Origin: JBAZOJ01 sp041648755
Lineage (GTDB): Bacteria; Planctomycetota; B143-G9
NCBI GenBank assembly: GCA_041648755.1
Contig: JBAZOJ010000002.1
Coordinates: 1 to 58,288, forward strand
Length of the DNA stretch: 58,288 nucleotides
Direction: 5' to 3'
The position numbers and the translations under genes are program-made. The notes under the pieces were generated by a model. The model ran no database searches. It saw nothing but the letters and a program-made list of their open reading frames with translations, and was not told the DNA's origin. Of the stretch, positions 18,066-27,077 are shown piece after piece (position 1 is the stretch's first letter; each line of letters opens with the position of its first letter).

Positions 18066-20021
18066 GTGAGCGAAGGCGATGCGAGCCCAAAGGAAGCATC
18101 TCCCGCGGCTCCCCCGCGTCTGCCTGCGGTAGGGATACTCGTCTTTGCAGCCGTTGGCCTTGTCATTGGCCAGTTGTTTACGCCCGCGGCGTCAAACCCA
18201 TTCTTCCTCGCTGCCTTGCTGGCGGCGTCATTTGCCGCTGTTGTCGGCCTCAAAGGCGCATTGGGGCATCCTTCGTCGCGAGCCACCGCCCTTGTCTGGC
18301 TGGCAGTCAGCCTCCTCATCGCCGGGCTCGCAGCTCGCTCAAACGTAAGCCCTGCCTCACCTCCATCCCAGACCTGCACCGTCAGCGGGGATATTGAGTC
18401 ACTGTTCCAGTCGGAGCGCGGTTCGTACTGCTCCCTTGTAAACGTCAAGTTCGGCGGCATTCCGGCTGACTCTCCAATGAGGGTTGCGTTCGACGTCGCA
18501 GAGGGTGACCTGGCGGTCGGTTGCCGTGTCGAATTCGTTGCGGATGTCGATGCCGACAACCGAGGCTACTTCGCGGAGCGCGTTCTCTTCATCAAATCGG
18601 TCGAGGCAGCCCCTTGGGGTATCGGGCTCGCGCTGGCAGCGGTGAGAGAGCGCATGGGGCTTATGATTCGCAGCAATCTGGATGCGCAATCAGGAGGTCT
18701 TGTCGAGGCGTGCACTTTTGGTACGCGCGGGAATCTCGACGCCGAATGGCGCACGGCCTTTCTGTATTCCGGAAATGGCCATCTGCTGGCCGTAAGCGGC
18801 CTGAACGCGGCTGTCGTGGCCGCCGTCGCCCTATGGATCACAGCGCTACTTCGCCTGTCGCTTTCGATCAGATGGCTGGCCGCGATGCCTTTCATATTCG
18901 CATACCTGCTGCTGGTCGGCTTCAATGCCCCTGCCGTGCGCGCAACGCTCGGGGTGGTAGCTGTCGCGGCAGCGGTGTGGTCCGGGAGGCGGGGTTCAAC
19001 CATTAACGCGCTGGCCGCGGTGGCCGTCGCGATGATGGCCTTCTGGCCGCAGGACGCGGTTCAAGCGCCATTTCTACTTTCCTTTCTTGCCGTGGCGGGC
19101 ATCCTGATACTTGGCGCTCCTCTCGCGAAGGCGGTCGTCGGAGATGTCGGCAAAAGACCCGTAGCCGCGGCGATAAATTGGCTGTCACAGGGCGCGCTCT
19201 ATAGTTTGAGTGCCTGGGCTTTCACCGTGCCGCTGCTGGCCTATTTCTTTGGAAACGTGACGCCTTTGTCTTTTCTGGCGGCCATCCCGACTGTTCCCTT
19301 GTCGGCGGCGCTTGTTCCCGCAGGGCTAATTCTTGTAGTGAGCCACACCGTCACAGGTGGTGCATTCGTTATCTCCGCCCCATCCGCCTGGCTTGCCCAT
19401 GCTATTGCCGCATTGAACAAGGGTTTCGCGGCAATTCCCGGAGGCTTTGAGGTCTGCACACGGCCCCCCGTTCTTGCGACGTGCTTGTGGATTCTGCTCC
19501 TCTTGATCGGGGCAATGCTGCTGTACTTTGGCAGAAAGAGGCTGGCAGCCGCCGCGTTTGCCGCGATCATCGTCATCGCTGTTTTCGAATATCCGCATCC
19601 AAACGGAGTCTTCGAGATAGGGGGCAAAGGTCGGGCGAGACTGGTTGCCGTTGTAAGTGGCGGCAAGGCGGTCGCATTTGATTTCGGGGCCCGGGAAGAA
19701 TGGATAGTCAGGCGACTGTGCCATATGAGTTACATTCCCCCGCCAGCCGCAATTGTGAGAATGGGGCGTTCGGAGAAAGAGGCAAGAGCCTCGGATGGGT
19801 TGTGCCCTGTCTACGAGCCCTATCCGTCCATGCATCCTGGAACAGTCGATTACTCATCCGGGAAAGAACTTATGTGGGGTTCGGTTGTCGCGCATGCCGG
19901 TGCTCCTCAACGGCTTCCATCGGTACTGATGCGATTGGCCCCATCTGCGTTTGCCCCAATGTGGGAGGTGAGGGGCACTCCAAACGGGACCATGGTCTTG
20001 ACTGAGGATCGGAGTGATTGA
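18066..20021 (+). CDS. comEC: ComEC/Rec2 DNA-uptake channel, without metallo-beta-lactamase domain
   Basis: 651 residues, GTG start nine bases after the previous gene. Hydrophobic segments near 22-40, 45-62 and 70-90 are followed by a DUF4131-like soluble part (95-190). The competence domain, the inner-membrane pore for transforming single-stranded DNA, spans about 200-480 with the family signature GNGHLLAVSGLNAAV (about 235-250) and FNAPAVRATLG. Many ComEC proteins carry a C-terminal metallo-beta-lactamase domain with HxHxDH; here the last 150 residues lack that motif. It is the last gene of the operon. asnS follows with its own promoter. Confidence 0.85.
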   Translation: MSEGDASPKEASPAAPPRLPAVGILVFAAVGLVIGQLFTPAASNPFFLAALLAASFAAVVGLKGALGHPSSRATALVWLAVSLLIAGLAARSNVSPASPPSQTCTVSGDIESLFQSERGSYCSLVNVKFGGIPADSPMRVAFDVAEGDLAVGCRVEFVADVDADNRGYFAERVLFIKSVEAAPWGIGLALAAVRERMGLMIRSNLDAQSGGLVEACTFGTRGNLDAEWRTAFLYSGNGHLLAVSGLNAAVVAAVALWITALLRLSLSIRWLAAMPFIFAYLLLVGFNAPAVRATLGVVAVAAAVWSGRRGSTINALAAVAVAMMAFWPQDAVQAPFLLSFLAVAGILILGAPLAKAVVGDVGKRPVAAAINWLSQGALYSLSAWAFTVPLLAYFFGNVTPLSFLAAIPTVPLSAALVPAGLILVVSHTVTGGAFVISAPSAWLAHAIAALNKGFAAIPGGFEVCTRPPVLATCLWILLLLIGAMLLYFGRKRLAAAAFAAIIVIAVFEYPHPNGVFEIGGKGRARLVAVVSGGKAVAFDFGAREEWIVRRLCHMSYIPPPAAIVRMGRSEKEARASDGLCPVYEPYPSMHPGTVDYSSGKELMWGSVVAHAGAPQRLPSVLMRLAPSAFAPMWEVRGTPNGTMVLTEDRSD

Positions 20022-20045
20022 AGCACGGCGGAGGGGCCTATTAGG

Positions 20046-20073
20046 TTGAAAGCCGCGTCGCTACGCCTATAAT
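20046..20073 (+). promoter_or_regulatory. Promoter of asnS-aspS
   Basis: TTGAAA (20046-20051), a 16-base spacer, and TATAAT (20068-20073). The start is 20 bases downstream, with an SD of GGAGGAG at about 20085-20091. Confidence 0.8.
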
Positions 20074-20093
20074 TCGCGGTTTACGGAGGAGTT

Positions 20094-21389
20094 ATGATAG
20101 ACCTGACCATAGAGAAGATGGCGGCGCATGTCGGAGAGGAAATCCGCCTTAAGGGCTGGATTGCCAACCGCGCGTCCAAGGGCAAGCTGCATTTCATCCA
20201 GATGCGCGACGGGTCTGGTTTCGTACAGTGCGTTGTTTTCGTGAATGACGTCACCCCCGAGGTCTTTGCCCTGTGCGACAAGCTGACCCAGGAGTCATCG
20301 GTAATCATCGAGGGCGTCGTCAAGGAAGATCCTCGCTCGCCTTCGGGTGTGGAACTGACGGTCCGCAACGTAGTACTGGTCTCAAAGAGCGAGGATTTCC
20401 CAATCGCCCCCAAAGACCACGGGACCAGCTTTCTGATGGACAACCGGCACCTTTGGCTGCGGTCGCGCAAGCAGCACGCGATTATGCGTATTCGCTACGA
20501 GATCGAGAAATCCATTATGGAGTACCTCGATTCGGAGGGATTTGTCCGCGTTGACTCGCCGATCCTCACTCCCGCTGCGTGCGAAGGCACGACAACCCTT
20601 TTCGAGCTTGAGTATTTCGATCAGGGCAAGGCGTATCTGACCCAGAGCGGGCAGTTGTACAACGAAGCAAACGCAATGGCCCTCGGCCGGGTGTACTGCT
20701 TCGGGCCGACATTCAGGGCGGAGAAGAGCAAGACCCGCAAACACCTGAACGAATTCTGGATGCTCGAGCCCGAAATGGCCTTTGCCGACTTGGACGAAGT
20801 GATCAGGATCGCTGAAGGCACAGTGGTGTACTGTATCCGCAAGTGCCTTGAGCGCAGGGCGACCGAATTGCGCGCCCTTGAGCGCGACACGGTGTCGCTG
20901 GAGAAGATCAAATCGCCATTTCCAAGGGTAAAGCATGCTGAAGCGGTGAAAATAATCCGTGCAGCGGGTGTGGAAATGGCTGATCGCGAGGATTTCGGCG
21001 CTCCGCAGGAAGAAGCGCTCGGGAAGCACTTCGGGTCTCCGGTGGTAGTAACACACTGGCCCCAGGAGATCAAGGCGTTCTATATGAAGCGCGATTCTCA
21101 GGATCCGAGCGTTGTTCTCGGAGCCGATATTATCGCACCTGAGGGCTATGGAGAAATAGTCGGCGGCTCTCAGCGCGAGGACGACTACGACCTGCTCCTT
21201 GCGAGAATCAAGGCTGACAACCTCCCCGTTGAAGTCTTCAACTGGTACCTGGACCTGAGGAAATACGGGTCCGTCCCGCATGGCGGATTCGGACTCGGGC
21301 TTGAGAGGCTGGTCGCGTGGGTTTGCGGAACGGAACACATACGCCAGTGCATACCGTATCCCAGAACTATCTACAAAATCTACCCGTAA
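20094..21389 (+). CDS. asnS: Asparaginyl-tRNA synthetase
   Basis: 431 residues, the normal length for AsnRS. An N-terminal OB-fold anticodon-binding domain (about 1-110, KGWIANRASKGKLHFIQMRD) leads to a class II catalytic core. Motif 2 region: FRAEKSKTRKHLNEFWMLEP; motif 3: GFGLGLERLVAWVCG near residue 397. The C-terminus PRTIYKIYP is typical of AsnRS and archaeal-type AspRS rather than bacterial AspRS. The presence of a separate bacterial-type aspS immediately downstream supports AsnRS, and implies direct charging of tRNA-Asn, not amidation. Strong SD GGAGGAG; promoter at 20046-20073. Confidence 0.93.
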   Translation: MIDLTIEKMAAHVGEEIRLKGWIANRASKGKLHFIQMRDGSGFVQCVVFVNDVTPEVFALCDKLTQESSVIIEGVVKEDPRSPSGVELTVRNVVLVSKSEDFPIAPKDHGTSFLMDNRHLWLRSRKQHAIMRIRYEIEKSIMEYLDSEGFVRVDSPILTPAACEGTTTLFELEYFDQGKAYLTQSGQLYNEANAMALGRVYCFGPTFRAEKSKTRKHLNEFWMLEPEMAFADLDEVIRIAEGTVVYCIRKCLERRATELRALERDTVSLEKIKSPFPRVKHAEAVKIIRAAGVEMADREDFGAPQEEALGKHFGSPVVVTHWPQEIKAFYMKRDSQDPSVVLGADIIAPEGYGEIVGGSQREDDYDLLLARIKADNLPVEVFNWYLDLRKYGSVPHGGFGLGLERLVAWVCGTEHIRQCIPYPRTIYKIYP

Positions 21390-21398
21390 GAGGCGCAA

Positions 21399-23168
21399 AT
21401 GGAAATGAAACGAACCGCAACCTGCGGCGAACTGAACAAGGCATCGGTCGCTCGCACGGTCGTTCTGAATGGCTGGGTGGATTCCGTTCGTCAGCACGGT
21501 TCCCTGGTCTTCGTTGACCTACGAGACAGGTATGGAATCACGCAAGTCGTCTTCGACGAGGCCAATGGTGAGCAGCTAATAGTCGCTGCCAAGGAACTGA
21601 GGCTCGAGTACTGCATAGCAGTAAAGGGTGTTGTCCGGGCTCGCCCGGAAGGCCTCGTAAATGCCAGCCGTCCGACCGGAGAGGTTGAGGTTCTGGCTAA
21701 TGCACTGCATGTCTTCTCGCGCTCACATCCACTTCCTTTCGTGATCAACGATCCCGAGCCCCCCAGCGAAGATACGAGGATGAAGTACCGTTTCCTCGAT
21801 CTGCGCAGGCCGTATATGCAGGAGGGCATAGAGTTCCGCAGCGAACTGGGCGCGTCGGTGCGCGAGTTCCTCAACTCTGAGGGGTTCTGGGAGATCGAAA
21901 CGCCATTCCTTGCGCGGTCGACGCCTGAGGGTGCACGCGACTACTTAGTGCCAAGCCGGGTCAACGCCGGGAGCTTCTACGCACTGCCTCAATCGCCACA
22001 GCAGTTCAAGCAACTGCTGATGGTTGGCGGCTGCGACAAGTACTTCCAGCTTGCGCGATGCTTCCGCGATGAGGATCTTCGCGCCGACAGGCAGCCTGAG
22101 TTCACGCAGATCGACATTGAAATGGCCTTTGTAGATCGTGACGATATCCTATCCCTTGGCGAGAGGTTGATGGCGTATGCGATGAGGGCAGCCATGGGGA
22201 TCGAAATCAAGTTGCCGATACCTCGGCTCACATATCGCGAGGCAGTCGAGAGATTCGCCTCCGACAAGCCGGATCTGCGCTTTGGGCTCGAAGTCCGGAC
22301 CCTTAACGACCTCATGGCAGGCAGCGAATTCAACGTGTTCAACAACGTTATCGCATCGGGCGGGATTATCAGGGGAATTGTCGCTCCTGGCTGTGCGGCA
22401 TGGTCGCGGAAACAGATTTCCGAGATCGAGACCGTTGCAGTTTCCTCCGGTGTGGGAGGAATGGCGTATCTCAAGCGCGTCGAGCCGCTCCGCTTCGAGG
22501 GCACGCTGGCCAAATTCTTCAACGGCGAGAAGGCCGCGGCCATCGCAGAGAAGCTCGGCGCCAAGGTCGGCGACCTGATGTGCTTCATCGCAGACAAGCC
22601 GACAACCGCGAACGCGGCGATTTCCAACGTCCGCCGATATCTCGGGAAAGTCCTGAAGCTGTATAACCCCAGTGAGATGAACTTCCTGTGGGTGGTTGAC
22701 TTCCCGCTGTTCAGTTGGAACGAGGAAGAAAGCCGTTACGATTCCGAACATCATCCCTTTACCTCTCCGCTTGTTCAGGAACTGAGTTCCTTTGATTGCC
22801 CTCTTGGCGAGATACCGTCTGCCTCGTACGACATGGTTTTCAACGGATCCGAGATCGCTTCGGGCTCGGTGCGTATCCACTCGCCCGAAGTTCAGAAGCG
22901 GGTTTTCGAGATCCTGAAGCTTGATGAGCAGACCATCGCCAGTCGTTTTGGGTTCTTCATTGACGCCCTCGGTTTCGGGACGCCGCCACACGCGGGAATC
23001 GCTTTTGGATTTGACCGGTTGGTGGCCATTTGCCTTGGCCGGGATTCCATCAGGGATGTCATCGCCTTCCCGAAGAATACGAGGGCGGTTGACATGATGA
23101 ACGGCGCGCCGTCAGCAGTTGATGAGAAGCAACTGAGGGATTTGCGGATTCGTATCGAACCGGTTTAG
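21399..23168 (+). CDS. aspS: Aspartyl-tRNA synthetase (bacterial type)
   Basis: 589 residues. OB-fold anticodon domain (1-110), class II core, GAD insertion (about 290-410) and C-terminal extension mark the bacterial AspRS form. Motif 2 is intact (ARCFRDEDLRADRQPEFTQ). The GAD region shows GVGGMAYLKRVEPL, and motif 3 is GIAFGFDRLVAICLG near 532, followed by IAFPKN and DMMNGAPS. It starts nine bases after asnS with GAGG as SD, so both are co-transcribed. Whether it discriminates Asp from Asn tRNA cannot be read from the sequence alone, but the adjacent asnS suggests it need not charge tRNA-Asn. Confidence 0.95.
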   Translation: MEMKRTATCGELNKASVARTVVLNGWVDSVRQHGSLVFVDLRDRYGITQVVFDEANGEQLIVAAKELRLEYCIAVKGVVRARPEGLVNASRPTGEVEVLANALHVFSRSHPLPFVINDPEPPSEDTRMKYRFLDLRRPYMQEGIEFRSELGASVREFLNSEGFWEIETPFLARSTPEGARDYLVPSRVNAGSFYALPQSPQQFKQLLMVGGCDKYFQLARCFRDEDLRADRQPEFTQIDIEMAFVDRDDILSLGERLMAYAMRAAMGIEIKLPIPRLTYREAVERFASDKPDLRFGLEVRTLNDLMAGSEFNVFNNVIASGGIIRGIVAPGCAAWSRKQISEIETVAVSSGVGGMAYLKRVEPLRFEGTLAKFFNGEKAAAIAEKLGAKVGDLMCFIADKPTTANAAISNVRRYLGKVLKLYNPSEMNFLWVVDFPLFSWNEEESRYDSEHHPFTSPLVQELSSFDCPLGEIPSASYDMVFNGSEIASGSVRIHSPEVQKRVFEILKLDEQTIASRFGFFIDALGFGTPPHAGIAFGFDRLVAICLGRDSIRDVIAFPKNTRAVDMMNGAPSAVDEKQLRDLRIRIEPV

Positions 23169-23190
23169 CCGGGCAGTTTCGAAAATTCCC

Positions 23191-23218
23191 TTGACTTTCA
23201 GCCCTGTGCGGGTATACT
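23191..23218 (+). promoter_or_regulatory. Promoter of the long-leader porin gene
   Basis: TTGACT (23191-23196), a 16-base spacer, and TATACT (23213-23218). It has one of the best matches in the window. Transcription would begin near 23225, about 305 bases before the porin start codon. Confidence 0.82.
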
Positions 23219-23224
23219 ATCGCA

Positions 23225-23529
23225 TTTTGTGCGCTCTTTTGACAAGCAGCTATTCCGCGGAAGGACCAATCAGGCCCAGCGGTGATTCGGGAAGCGGCCC
23301 AGATCCCGTAACGCGTGTAAAGCGCGAACGGGTGCGGCTTGGTGCACCGAGTCATACCTGCGGAGTTCGACGCCGTGATTTGACGGCGCCAGCTCCGTAT
23401 AGGTCGCCACAACGGCAGCCAGCGGCCTGAGTCCGTGAAGGGAGGTGAACTCAGCGAACCGGGGAGTAGTAGCAATAGAACGTGAACCACTTTCAAGCTT
23501 CTGTGTTACAAAAAAGGAGTCTTAACGAA
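23225..23529 (+). ncRNA. Long, structured 5' leader of unknown class
   Basis: This 305-base stretch between promoter and porin gene has no convincing ORF but several consecutive hairpins: CGGGA/TCCCG (23288-23308), CGCG/CGCG (23312-23326), GGTGC/GCACC (23331-23348), a three-tier arm with ACCT/AGGT, GGAG/CTCC and CGCCG/CGGCG (23356-23404), and CTGAGT/ACTCAG (23427-23454). An AAGGAG SD follows. I could not match it to the cobalamin, SAM, T-box, TPP or RNase P consensus sequences I know. It may be a riboswitch-like leader, an mRNA-stabilising element or a separate small RNA. Confidence 0.5.
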
Positions 23530-24801
23530 ATGAACCGTATTCTTGCAATCGTCACCGCTTTCGTACTCGTGCTGGGAATGGCCTCTACGGCCCAAGCATC
23601 CGGCACTGATGTTACGGTTGGCGCTGACATCACAGTCCTTGGTACCTACACAGACAACTACGACTTCACCGATGCCAACAAGGATGCTATTTCGTCGCTC
23701 AACGAGTACGTGCACCTCTACATCGACAACTTCTACACCGAAAAGGTGTCGACCCACATCGAACTGTCCCTCGCTTACTACGTTACTGACAAGGACAATG
23801 TTAGCGTTGAACTCGCTCAGGGCTACATCAAGGTTGAAGAGTTCCTGGACAAGAGCATCAACCTGAAGGTTGGTAAGATGAGCGTAAAGTGGCAGCTCCG
23901 CCCGACATGGGGCGCTGGCACCTTCGAGAACATCTATCCTTACGGCATGAACAGCGCATTCGTCATCAACGTCAATGCCCCTGGCTTCAGCTTTGAGTAC
24001 AGCTTCAATGAGAACGTCGCGCTGACCTTGGCTTGGTACAAGCTCCTTGAGGGCTCCGTCGCCGGCGACAATGCCAACGACATCGACCTCTATCTCGTTC
24101 GCTTGGACTACAAGCTTCAGCAGAACAGCAAGTTCTTCGCGGCCTTCTTGTTCTACGATGACCAGTGGGACAAGACCCAGATCAACAAGACCCTCATCGG
24201 CAATATGTGGGTTTTGAACGCTGGTATCGATTACTTCATTCAGGACGAGGCTCTCGAACTGTACGCTGAGTTCGCCTATCAGGCTGGCACCACTTATCCT
24301 GGACAGGCTGACCTCGGCTCCGTCGCGTTCAACCTGGGCGCTGAGTACACCTTCGGTGATCAGCAGTCCACTCCGTACATCGGCCTCGATGTCACCTATT
24401 TCCAGGGCCAGAAGACTGGTACCCCGGGAACGGCTGCATACAATCATTTCGGCGCCGATTTCACCCGTACCCTCATCGCTGAGAACGACAGCAACGTCCT
24501 CTTTGATCCCGCTGTTGTTCCTGGTTGGATGGGCGTCAAGCTGGTGGGCGGCATGAAGAGCGTTATGGACGACAAGATCGCCCTCGACTTCATCTTTGCC
24601 TGGTTCAGTGCTAATGGTGATATGCCCGGCGGCGCTGGCAAGGGACTCGGCTATGAGTTCGATGCCGTCGCTTCCTATCTGTACACAGAAGACCTGGTCT
24701 TCTCGCTGGGCTTCGGCTACTTCAAGGCTGACAAGGACCTCGGCGGCGCAACCACCGACGGCACTTGGCTGGCCATCCTTTCCTGCACGATCACCTTCTA
24801 A
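23530..24801 (+). CDS. Outer-membrane beta-barrel (porin-like), long-leader copy
   Basis: 423 residues. ATG 23530 is chosen because it follows AAGGAG and starts a signal peptide (MNRILAIVTAFVLVLGMAS, cleavage near AQA/SG at 23); the longer ORF start at 23482 would bury it. The mature protein is made of alternating amphipathic strands and ends in Phe (LSCTITF), the recognition signal for the BAM machinery. No cysteine pairs or known pore signature. It resembles general phosphate/carbohydrate porins only in pattern. Codon use looks strongly biased and the terminator is very strong, which suggests high expression (inference). It is paralogous to the next gene: both contain EGSV(A/V)G(D/N)NANDID in the same place. 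Confidence 0.85.
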   Translation: MNRILAIVTAFVLVLGMASTAQASGTDVTVGADITVLGTYTDNYDFTDANKDAISSLNEYVHLYIDNFYTEKVSTHIELSLAYYVTDKDNVSVELAQGYIKVEEFLDKSINLKVGKMSVKWQLRPTWGAGTFENIYPYGMNSAFVINVNAPGFSFEYSFNENVALTLAWYKLLEGSVAGDNANDIDLYLVRLDYKLQQNSKFFAAFLFYDDQWDKTQINKTLIGNMWVLNAGIDYFIQDEALELYAEFAYQAGTTYPGQADLGSVAFNLGAEYTFGDQQSTPYIGLDVTYFQGQKTGTPGTAAYNHFGADFTRTLIAENDSNVLFDPAVVPGWMGVKLVGGMKSVMDDKIALDFIFAWFSANGDMPGGAGKGLGYEFDAVASYLYTEDLVFSLGFGYFKADKDLGGATTDGTWLAILSCTITF

Positions 24802-24823
24802 TTCTGTCCGCTTACTGAACGAC

Positions 24824-24857
24824 AAAACCGCGCCGGGAAACCGGCGCGGTTTTTTTT
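24824..24857 (+). terminator. Strong intrinsic terminator after the porin
   Basis: AACCGCGCCGG (24826-24836) pairs with CCGGCGCGGTT (24841-24851) across a GAAA tetraloop, then a run of seven T. It is the strongest terminator in the window. Confidence 0.95.
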
Positions 24858-24988
24858 CGGCAAAAAGTGAACCTGGCTGGGGGATAAGCGAATATAGCGC
24901 AGCGCGAAAGGAAGTGTAACCAAACGCGCGTTTCTTCGTTAAGTCTGTGGAACGCGGGCGGTGGCCTGCTGTGAGAAAGGAAACGACG

Positions 24989-26227
24989 ATGAGGAGAGTT
25001 CTTTTGACTGGATTGATTGTGTTTTCCGTTGCAGCCGTGCTCTGCACGACGTGGAGAACGGCCTGCGCTGCGGGGACGGAAGTTGCTGTTGGTGCGGAGA
25101 TCTACATCAAGTCGGCCTATCAGAACAATGCTGACTTCGACGACAACGCCAAGGATGATGTCGCTTTCACCGTCGAAGAAGTCACGTTGATCATCAAGAA
25201 CAAGTTCACCGAAGAAGTCAGCACTACGCTTGAAATGGAAGCTGCCGTGATCGATTCGGCAAATGGGGCCGTCGAGATGAAGTACGCCTACATTGATGTG
25301 GGCCACTTCTTCACCGAGAATCTGAAGATCAGGATCGGCAAGATCGGCTCGAAGTGGGAACTCAGGAAGAACTACGGCGTGCCGAATGCGTGCAGGGTCT
25401 GCGACTTCGACCTGTCGCTTTTCCCTGACACGAAACCTCTCGGAATCCTGGCCGAGTATGTGTCCGGCGACATTACGGTGAACCTCCTTCGGGGCCAGTA
25501 CCTCGAAGGTTCCGTTGTCGGCAATAACGCCAATGACATCGACGAGTACCTGCTGAGAGTGGAGTACAACACCGGGAAGGGCTACGTGAACGGGTACTTG
25601 CTCTACTGGAATGACAACAACAGCGCTACGCCCATCGACTACTTCACCATCGGTTTTGCCGGTCGGCATGCCGTGGTTGAGGGCAAGATGGGACTGTGGG
25701 CCGACATATCCTACCAGACGGGCAACTCAACCGTTGCCACAGATGAGTTCGGCGCCCTTCGCGCTTGGGTTGGCACGGAAGTTGTCTTCGAATCTGAGAC
25801 AAAACCAATGGTCGGCCTCGACCTGTTCTACTTGCAGGGCGCGAGCGGGAACACCAAGGCCTACACTCAGATCAAGCATGACTTCGACCGCACGCTGATT
25901 GTCGAATCGACCAATTGGATCGGCTTCCTGCCACGGGCCAATCAAGGCTATACAAGCGTACAGGGGCTCGCGGGCCTGCAGAGCATCTTTAAGGGCAAGT
26001 GCGAGGTAATGCTCACGTTCACCTATTTCACCGCCAACGGTGACCTGCCCGCAGGCCAAGGCAAGGGCATAGGAACCGAAGTTGATGGCATCTTCGTGTA
26101 CAACTACATGGAGAACCTGTCCTTCGTTCTCGGAGTGGCCTGGTTTACCCCGGACAAGGACTTTGCCGGAGCCTCGAATCCGGACCCGACAGTGTTGGCG
26201 ATCTTCAACGCCTATCTCGAGTTCTAA
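24989..26227 (+). CDS. Outer-membrane beta-barrel (porin-like), second copy
   Basis: 412 residues. ATG 24989 follows AAAGGA and starts a signal peptide (MRRVLLTGLIVFSVAAVLC), cleaved near ACA/AG at about 28; the upstream ORF start is unlikely. The protein aligns with the preceding porin along its length (GAEIYIKSAYQNN against GADITVLGTYTDN; GDLPAGQGKGIG against GDMPGGAGKGLG) and also ends in Phe (NAYLEF). It lacks the long leader, and the two genes are separated by a strong terminator, so they are probably regulated separately. A clear promoter between 24858 and 24988 is not visible. It is probably a duplicated porin with altered specificity. Confidence 0.82.
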   Translation: MRRVLLTGLIVFSVAAVLCTTWRTACAAGTEVAVGAEIYIKSAYQNNADFDDNAKDDVAFTVEEVTLIIKNKFTEEVSTTLEMEAAVIDSANGAVEMKYAYIDVGHFFTENLKIRIGKIGSKWELRKNYGVPNACRVCDFDLSLFPDTKPLGILAEYVSGDITVNLLRGQYLEGSVVGNNANDIDEYLLRVEYNTGKGYVNGYLLYWNDNNSATPIDYFTIGFAGRHAVVEGKMGLWADISYQTGNSTVATDEFGALRAWVGTEVVFESETKPMVGLDLFYLQGASGNTKAYTQIKHDFDRTLIVESTNWIGFLPRANQGYTSVQGLAGLQSIFKGKCEVMLTFTYFTANGDLPAGQGKGIGTEVDGIFVYNYMENLSFVLGVAWFTPDKDFAGASNPDPTVLAIFNAYLEF

Positions 26228-26287
26228 GAGGCGCTTACAGCGGGCTTTCCGAAATTTGCCGCAACGAAGAAAGCGGAGCAAGAACGG

Positions 26288-26328
26288 AAGCCGGACGGGG
26301 CGGGAACGCTTCGTCCGGCTTTCGGTTT
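26288..26328 (+). terminator. Terminator-like hairpin after second porin
   Basis: AAGCCGGACG (26288-26297) pairs perfectly with CGTCCGGCTT (26312-26321). The tail TCGGTTT has few consecutive T, so efficiency is uncertain. Confidence 0.65.
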
Positions 26329-26331
26329 GAG

Positions 26332-26359
26332 TTGACCCTGTATCCAATGGAGGTATACT
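26332..26359 (+). promoter_or_regulatory. Promoter of the 26367 gene, apparently leaderless
   Basis: TTGACC (26332-26337), a 16-base spacer, and TATACT (26354-26359). The GTG start lies at 26367, eight bases after the -10, at the expected transcription start. No SD is present. Confidence 0.75.
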
Positions 26360-26366
26360 CTTAGGC

Positions 26367-27047
26367 GTGGACTTGTCTTCAGACTCGAAGCCATCGATTC
26401 AGGCAGCACACCCAGCGGTCTCCCTCGCGCTGCTCTGGGCGGCTTGCTTGTCGGCTGTTCTGCTGGTCATGGTATCCGGCAGAGGGGTTATGTCCTGGGC
26501 AGGATTCCCGGTGCATCTTGACCAGACATTTGTGATTTTCGGAATAACCGCGATAGCCTTCTTCGCCTACATTCCGCCGCTTTATTTCTCCCCGATGCGC
26601 GAGAAGGAGACCACCACCAGTGTAGGCGATGTTCTTGCCGTTTACATCGTTCTGGCGATGGTCTCTCTCCCCTTTCTCCTCCTGGTTCGCAGGTTCGTTC
26701 CCATTACCAAGGTGCAGATCGGAATGCTGTTGAGCCTTGTCACCGTATGCGGAATTTCGTCCGGCCTGTTCTTCGTCCTTATGCCAAGGCTCCACTTCTT
26801 TTTCTTCACGGCGATCCTGCTGGGGTTTCCCTTCGTCTATCTGTTGTTGTATGATATTTGGGGCATCCAGCCCCTCTATGTTGCCGCGTTGTCTCCATTC
26901 GTGTCGCTCTACTACTCGGGCGGAGCTCCGGGTGCGGAGAATGTGGGCTTTTCCTGGCTCAACATTCTCGTAATCTTTGGCCTGATCTCACTTGTCTGCA
27001 TTGTCTACATACTCCTCGAGGCGAAACCTGAGGAGGAAACGCCGTGA
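26367..27047 (+). CDS. Multi-pass membrane protein of unknown function
   Basis: 226 residues, GTG start at the predicted transcription start. Six hydrophobic segments are visible near 18-38, 50-72, 86-105, 118-138, 143-162 and 195-217, with short polar loops and a charged tail (LEAKPEEETP). I recognise no family signature. It begins a group with two exported paralogues (27078 and 28549), 30 bases upstream of the first, so a shared transcript is likely. It may be a small membrane sensor or transporter partner, but this is speculation. Confidence 0.7.
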   Translation: MDLSSDSKPSIQAAHPAVSLALLWAACLSAVLLVMVSGRGVMSWAGFPVHLDQTFVIFGITAIAFFAYIPPLYFSPMREKETTTSVGDVLAVYIVLAMVSLPFLLLVRRFVPITKVQIGMLLSLVTVCGISSGLFFVLMPRLHFFFFTAILLGFPFVYLLLYDIWGIQPLYVAALSPFVSLYYSGGAPGAENVGFSWLNILVIFGLISLVCIVYILLEAKPEEETP

Positions 27048-27077
27048 GCAGCGTCCAACTTGTGTAAAGGGGAAGAT

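Noticed and set aside
23225..23529. Known riboswitch class for the long leader
   Set aside because: Compared by eye with cobalamin, SAM, TPP, T-box, ykkC and RNase P consensus sequences as I know them; no match found. Left as unknown.
23506..25047. A 513-codon minus-strand ORF
   Set aside because: Antisense to the porin, with no SD or motif; a shadow of the porin's biased codon use.
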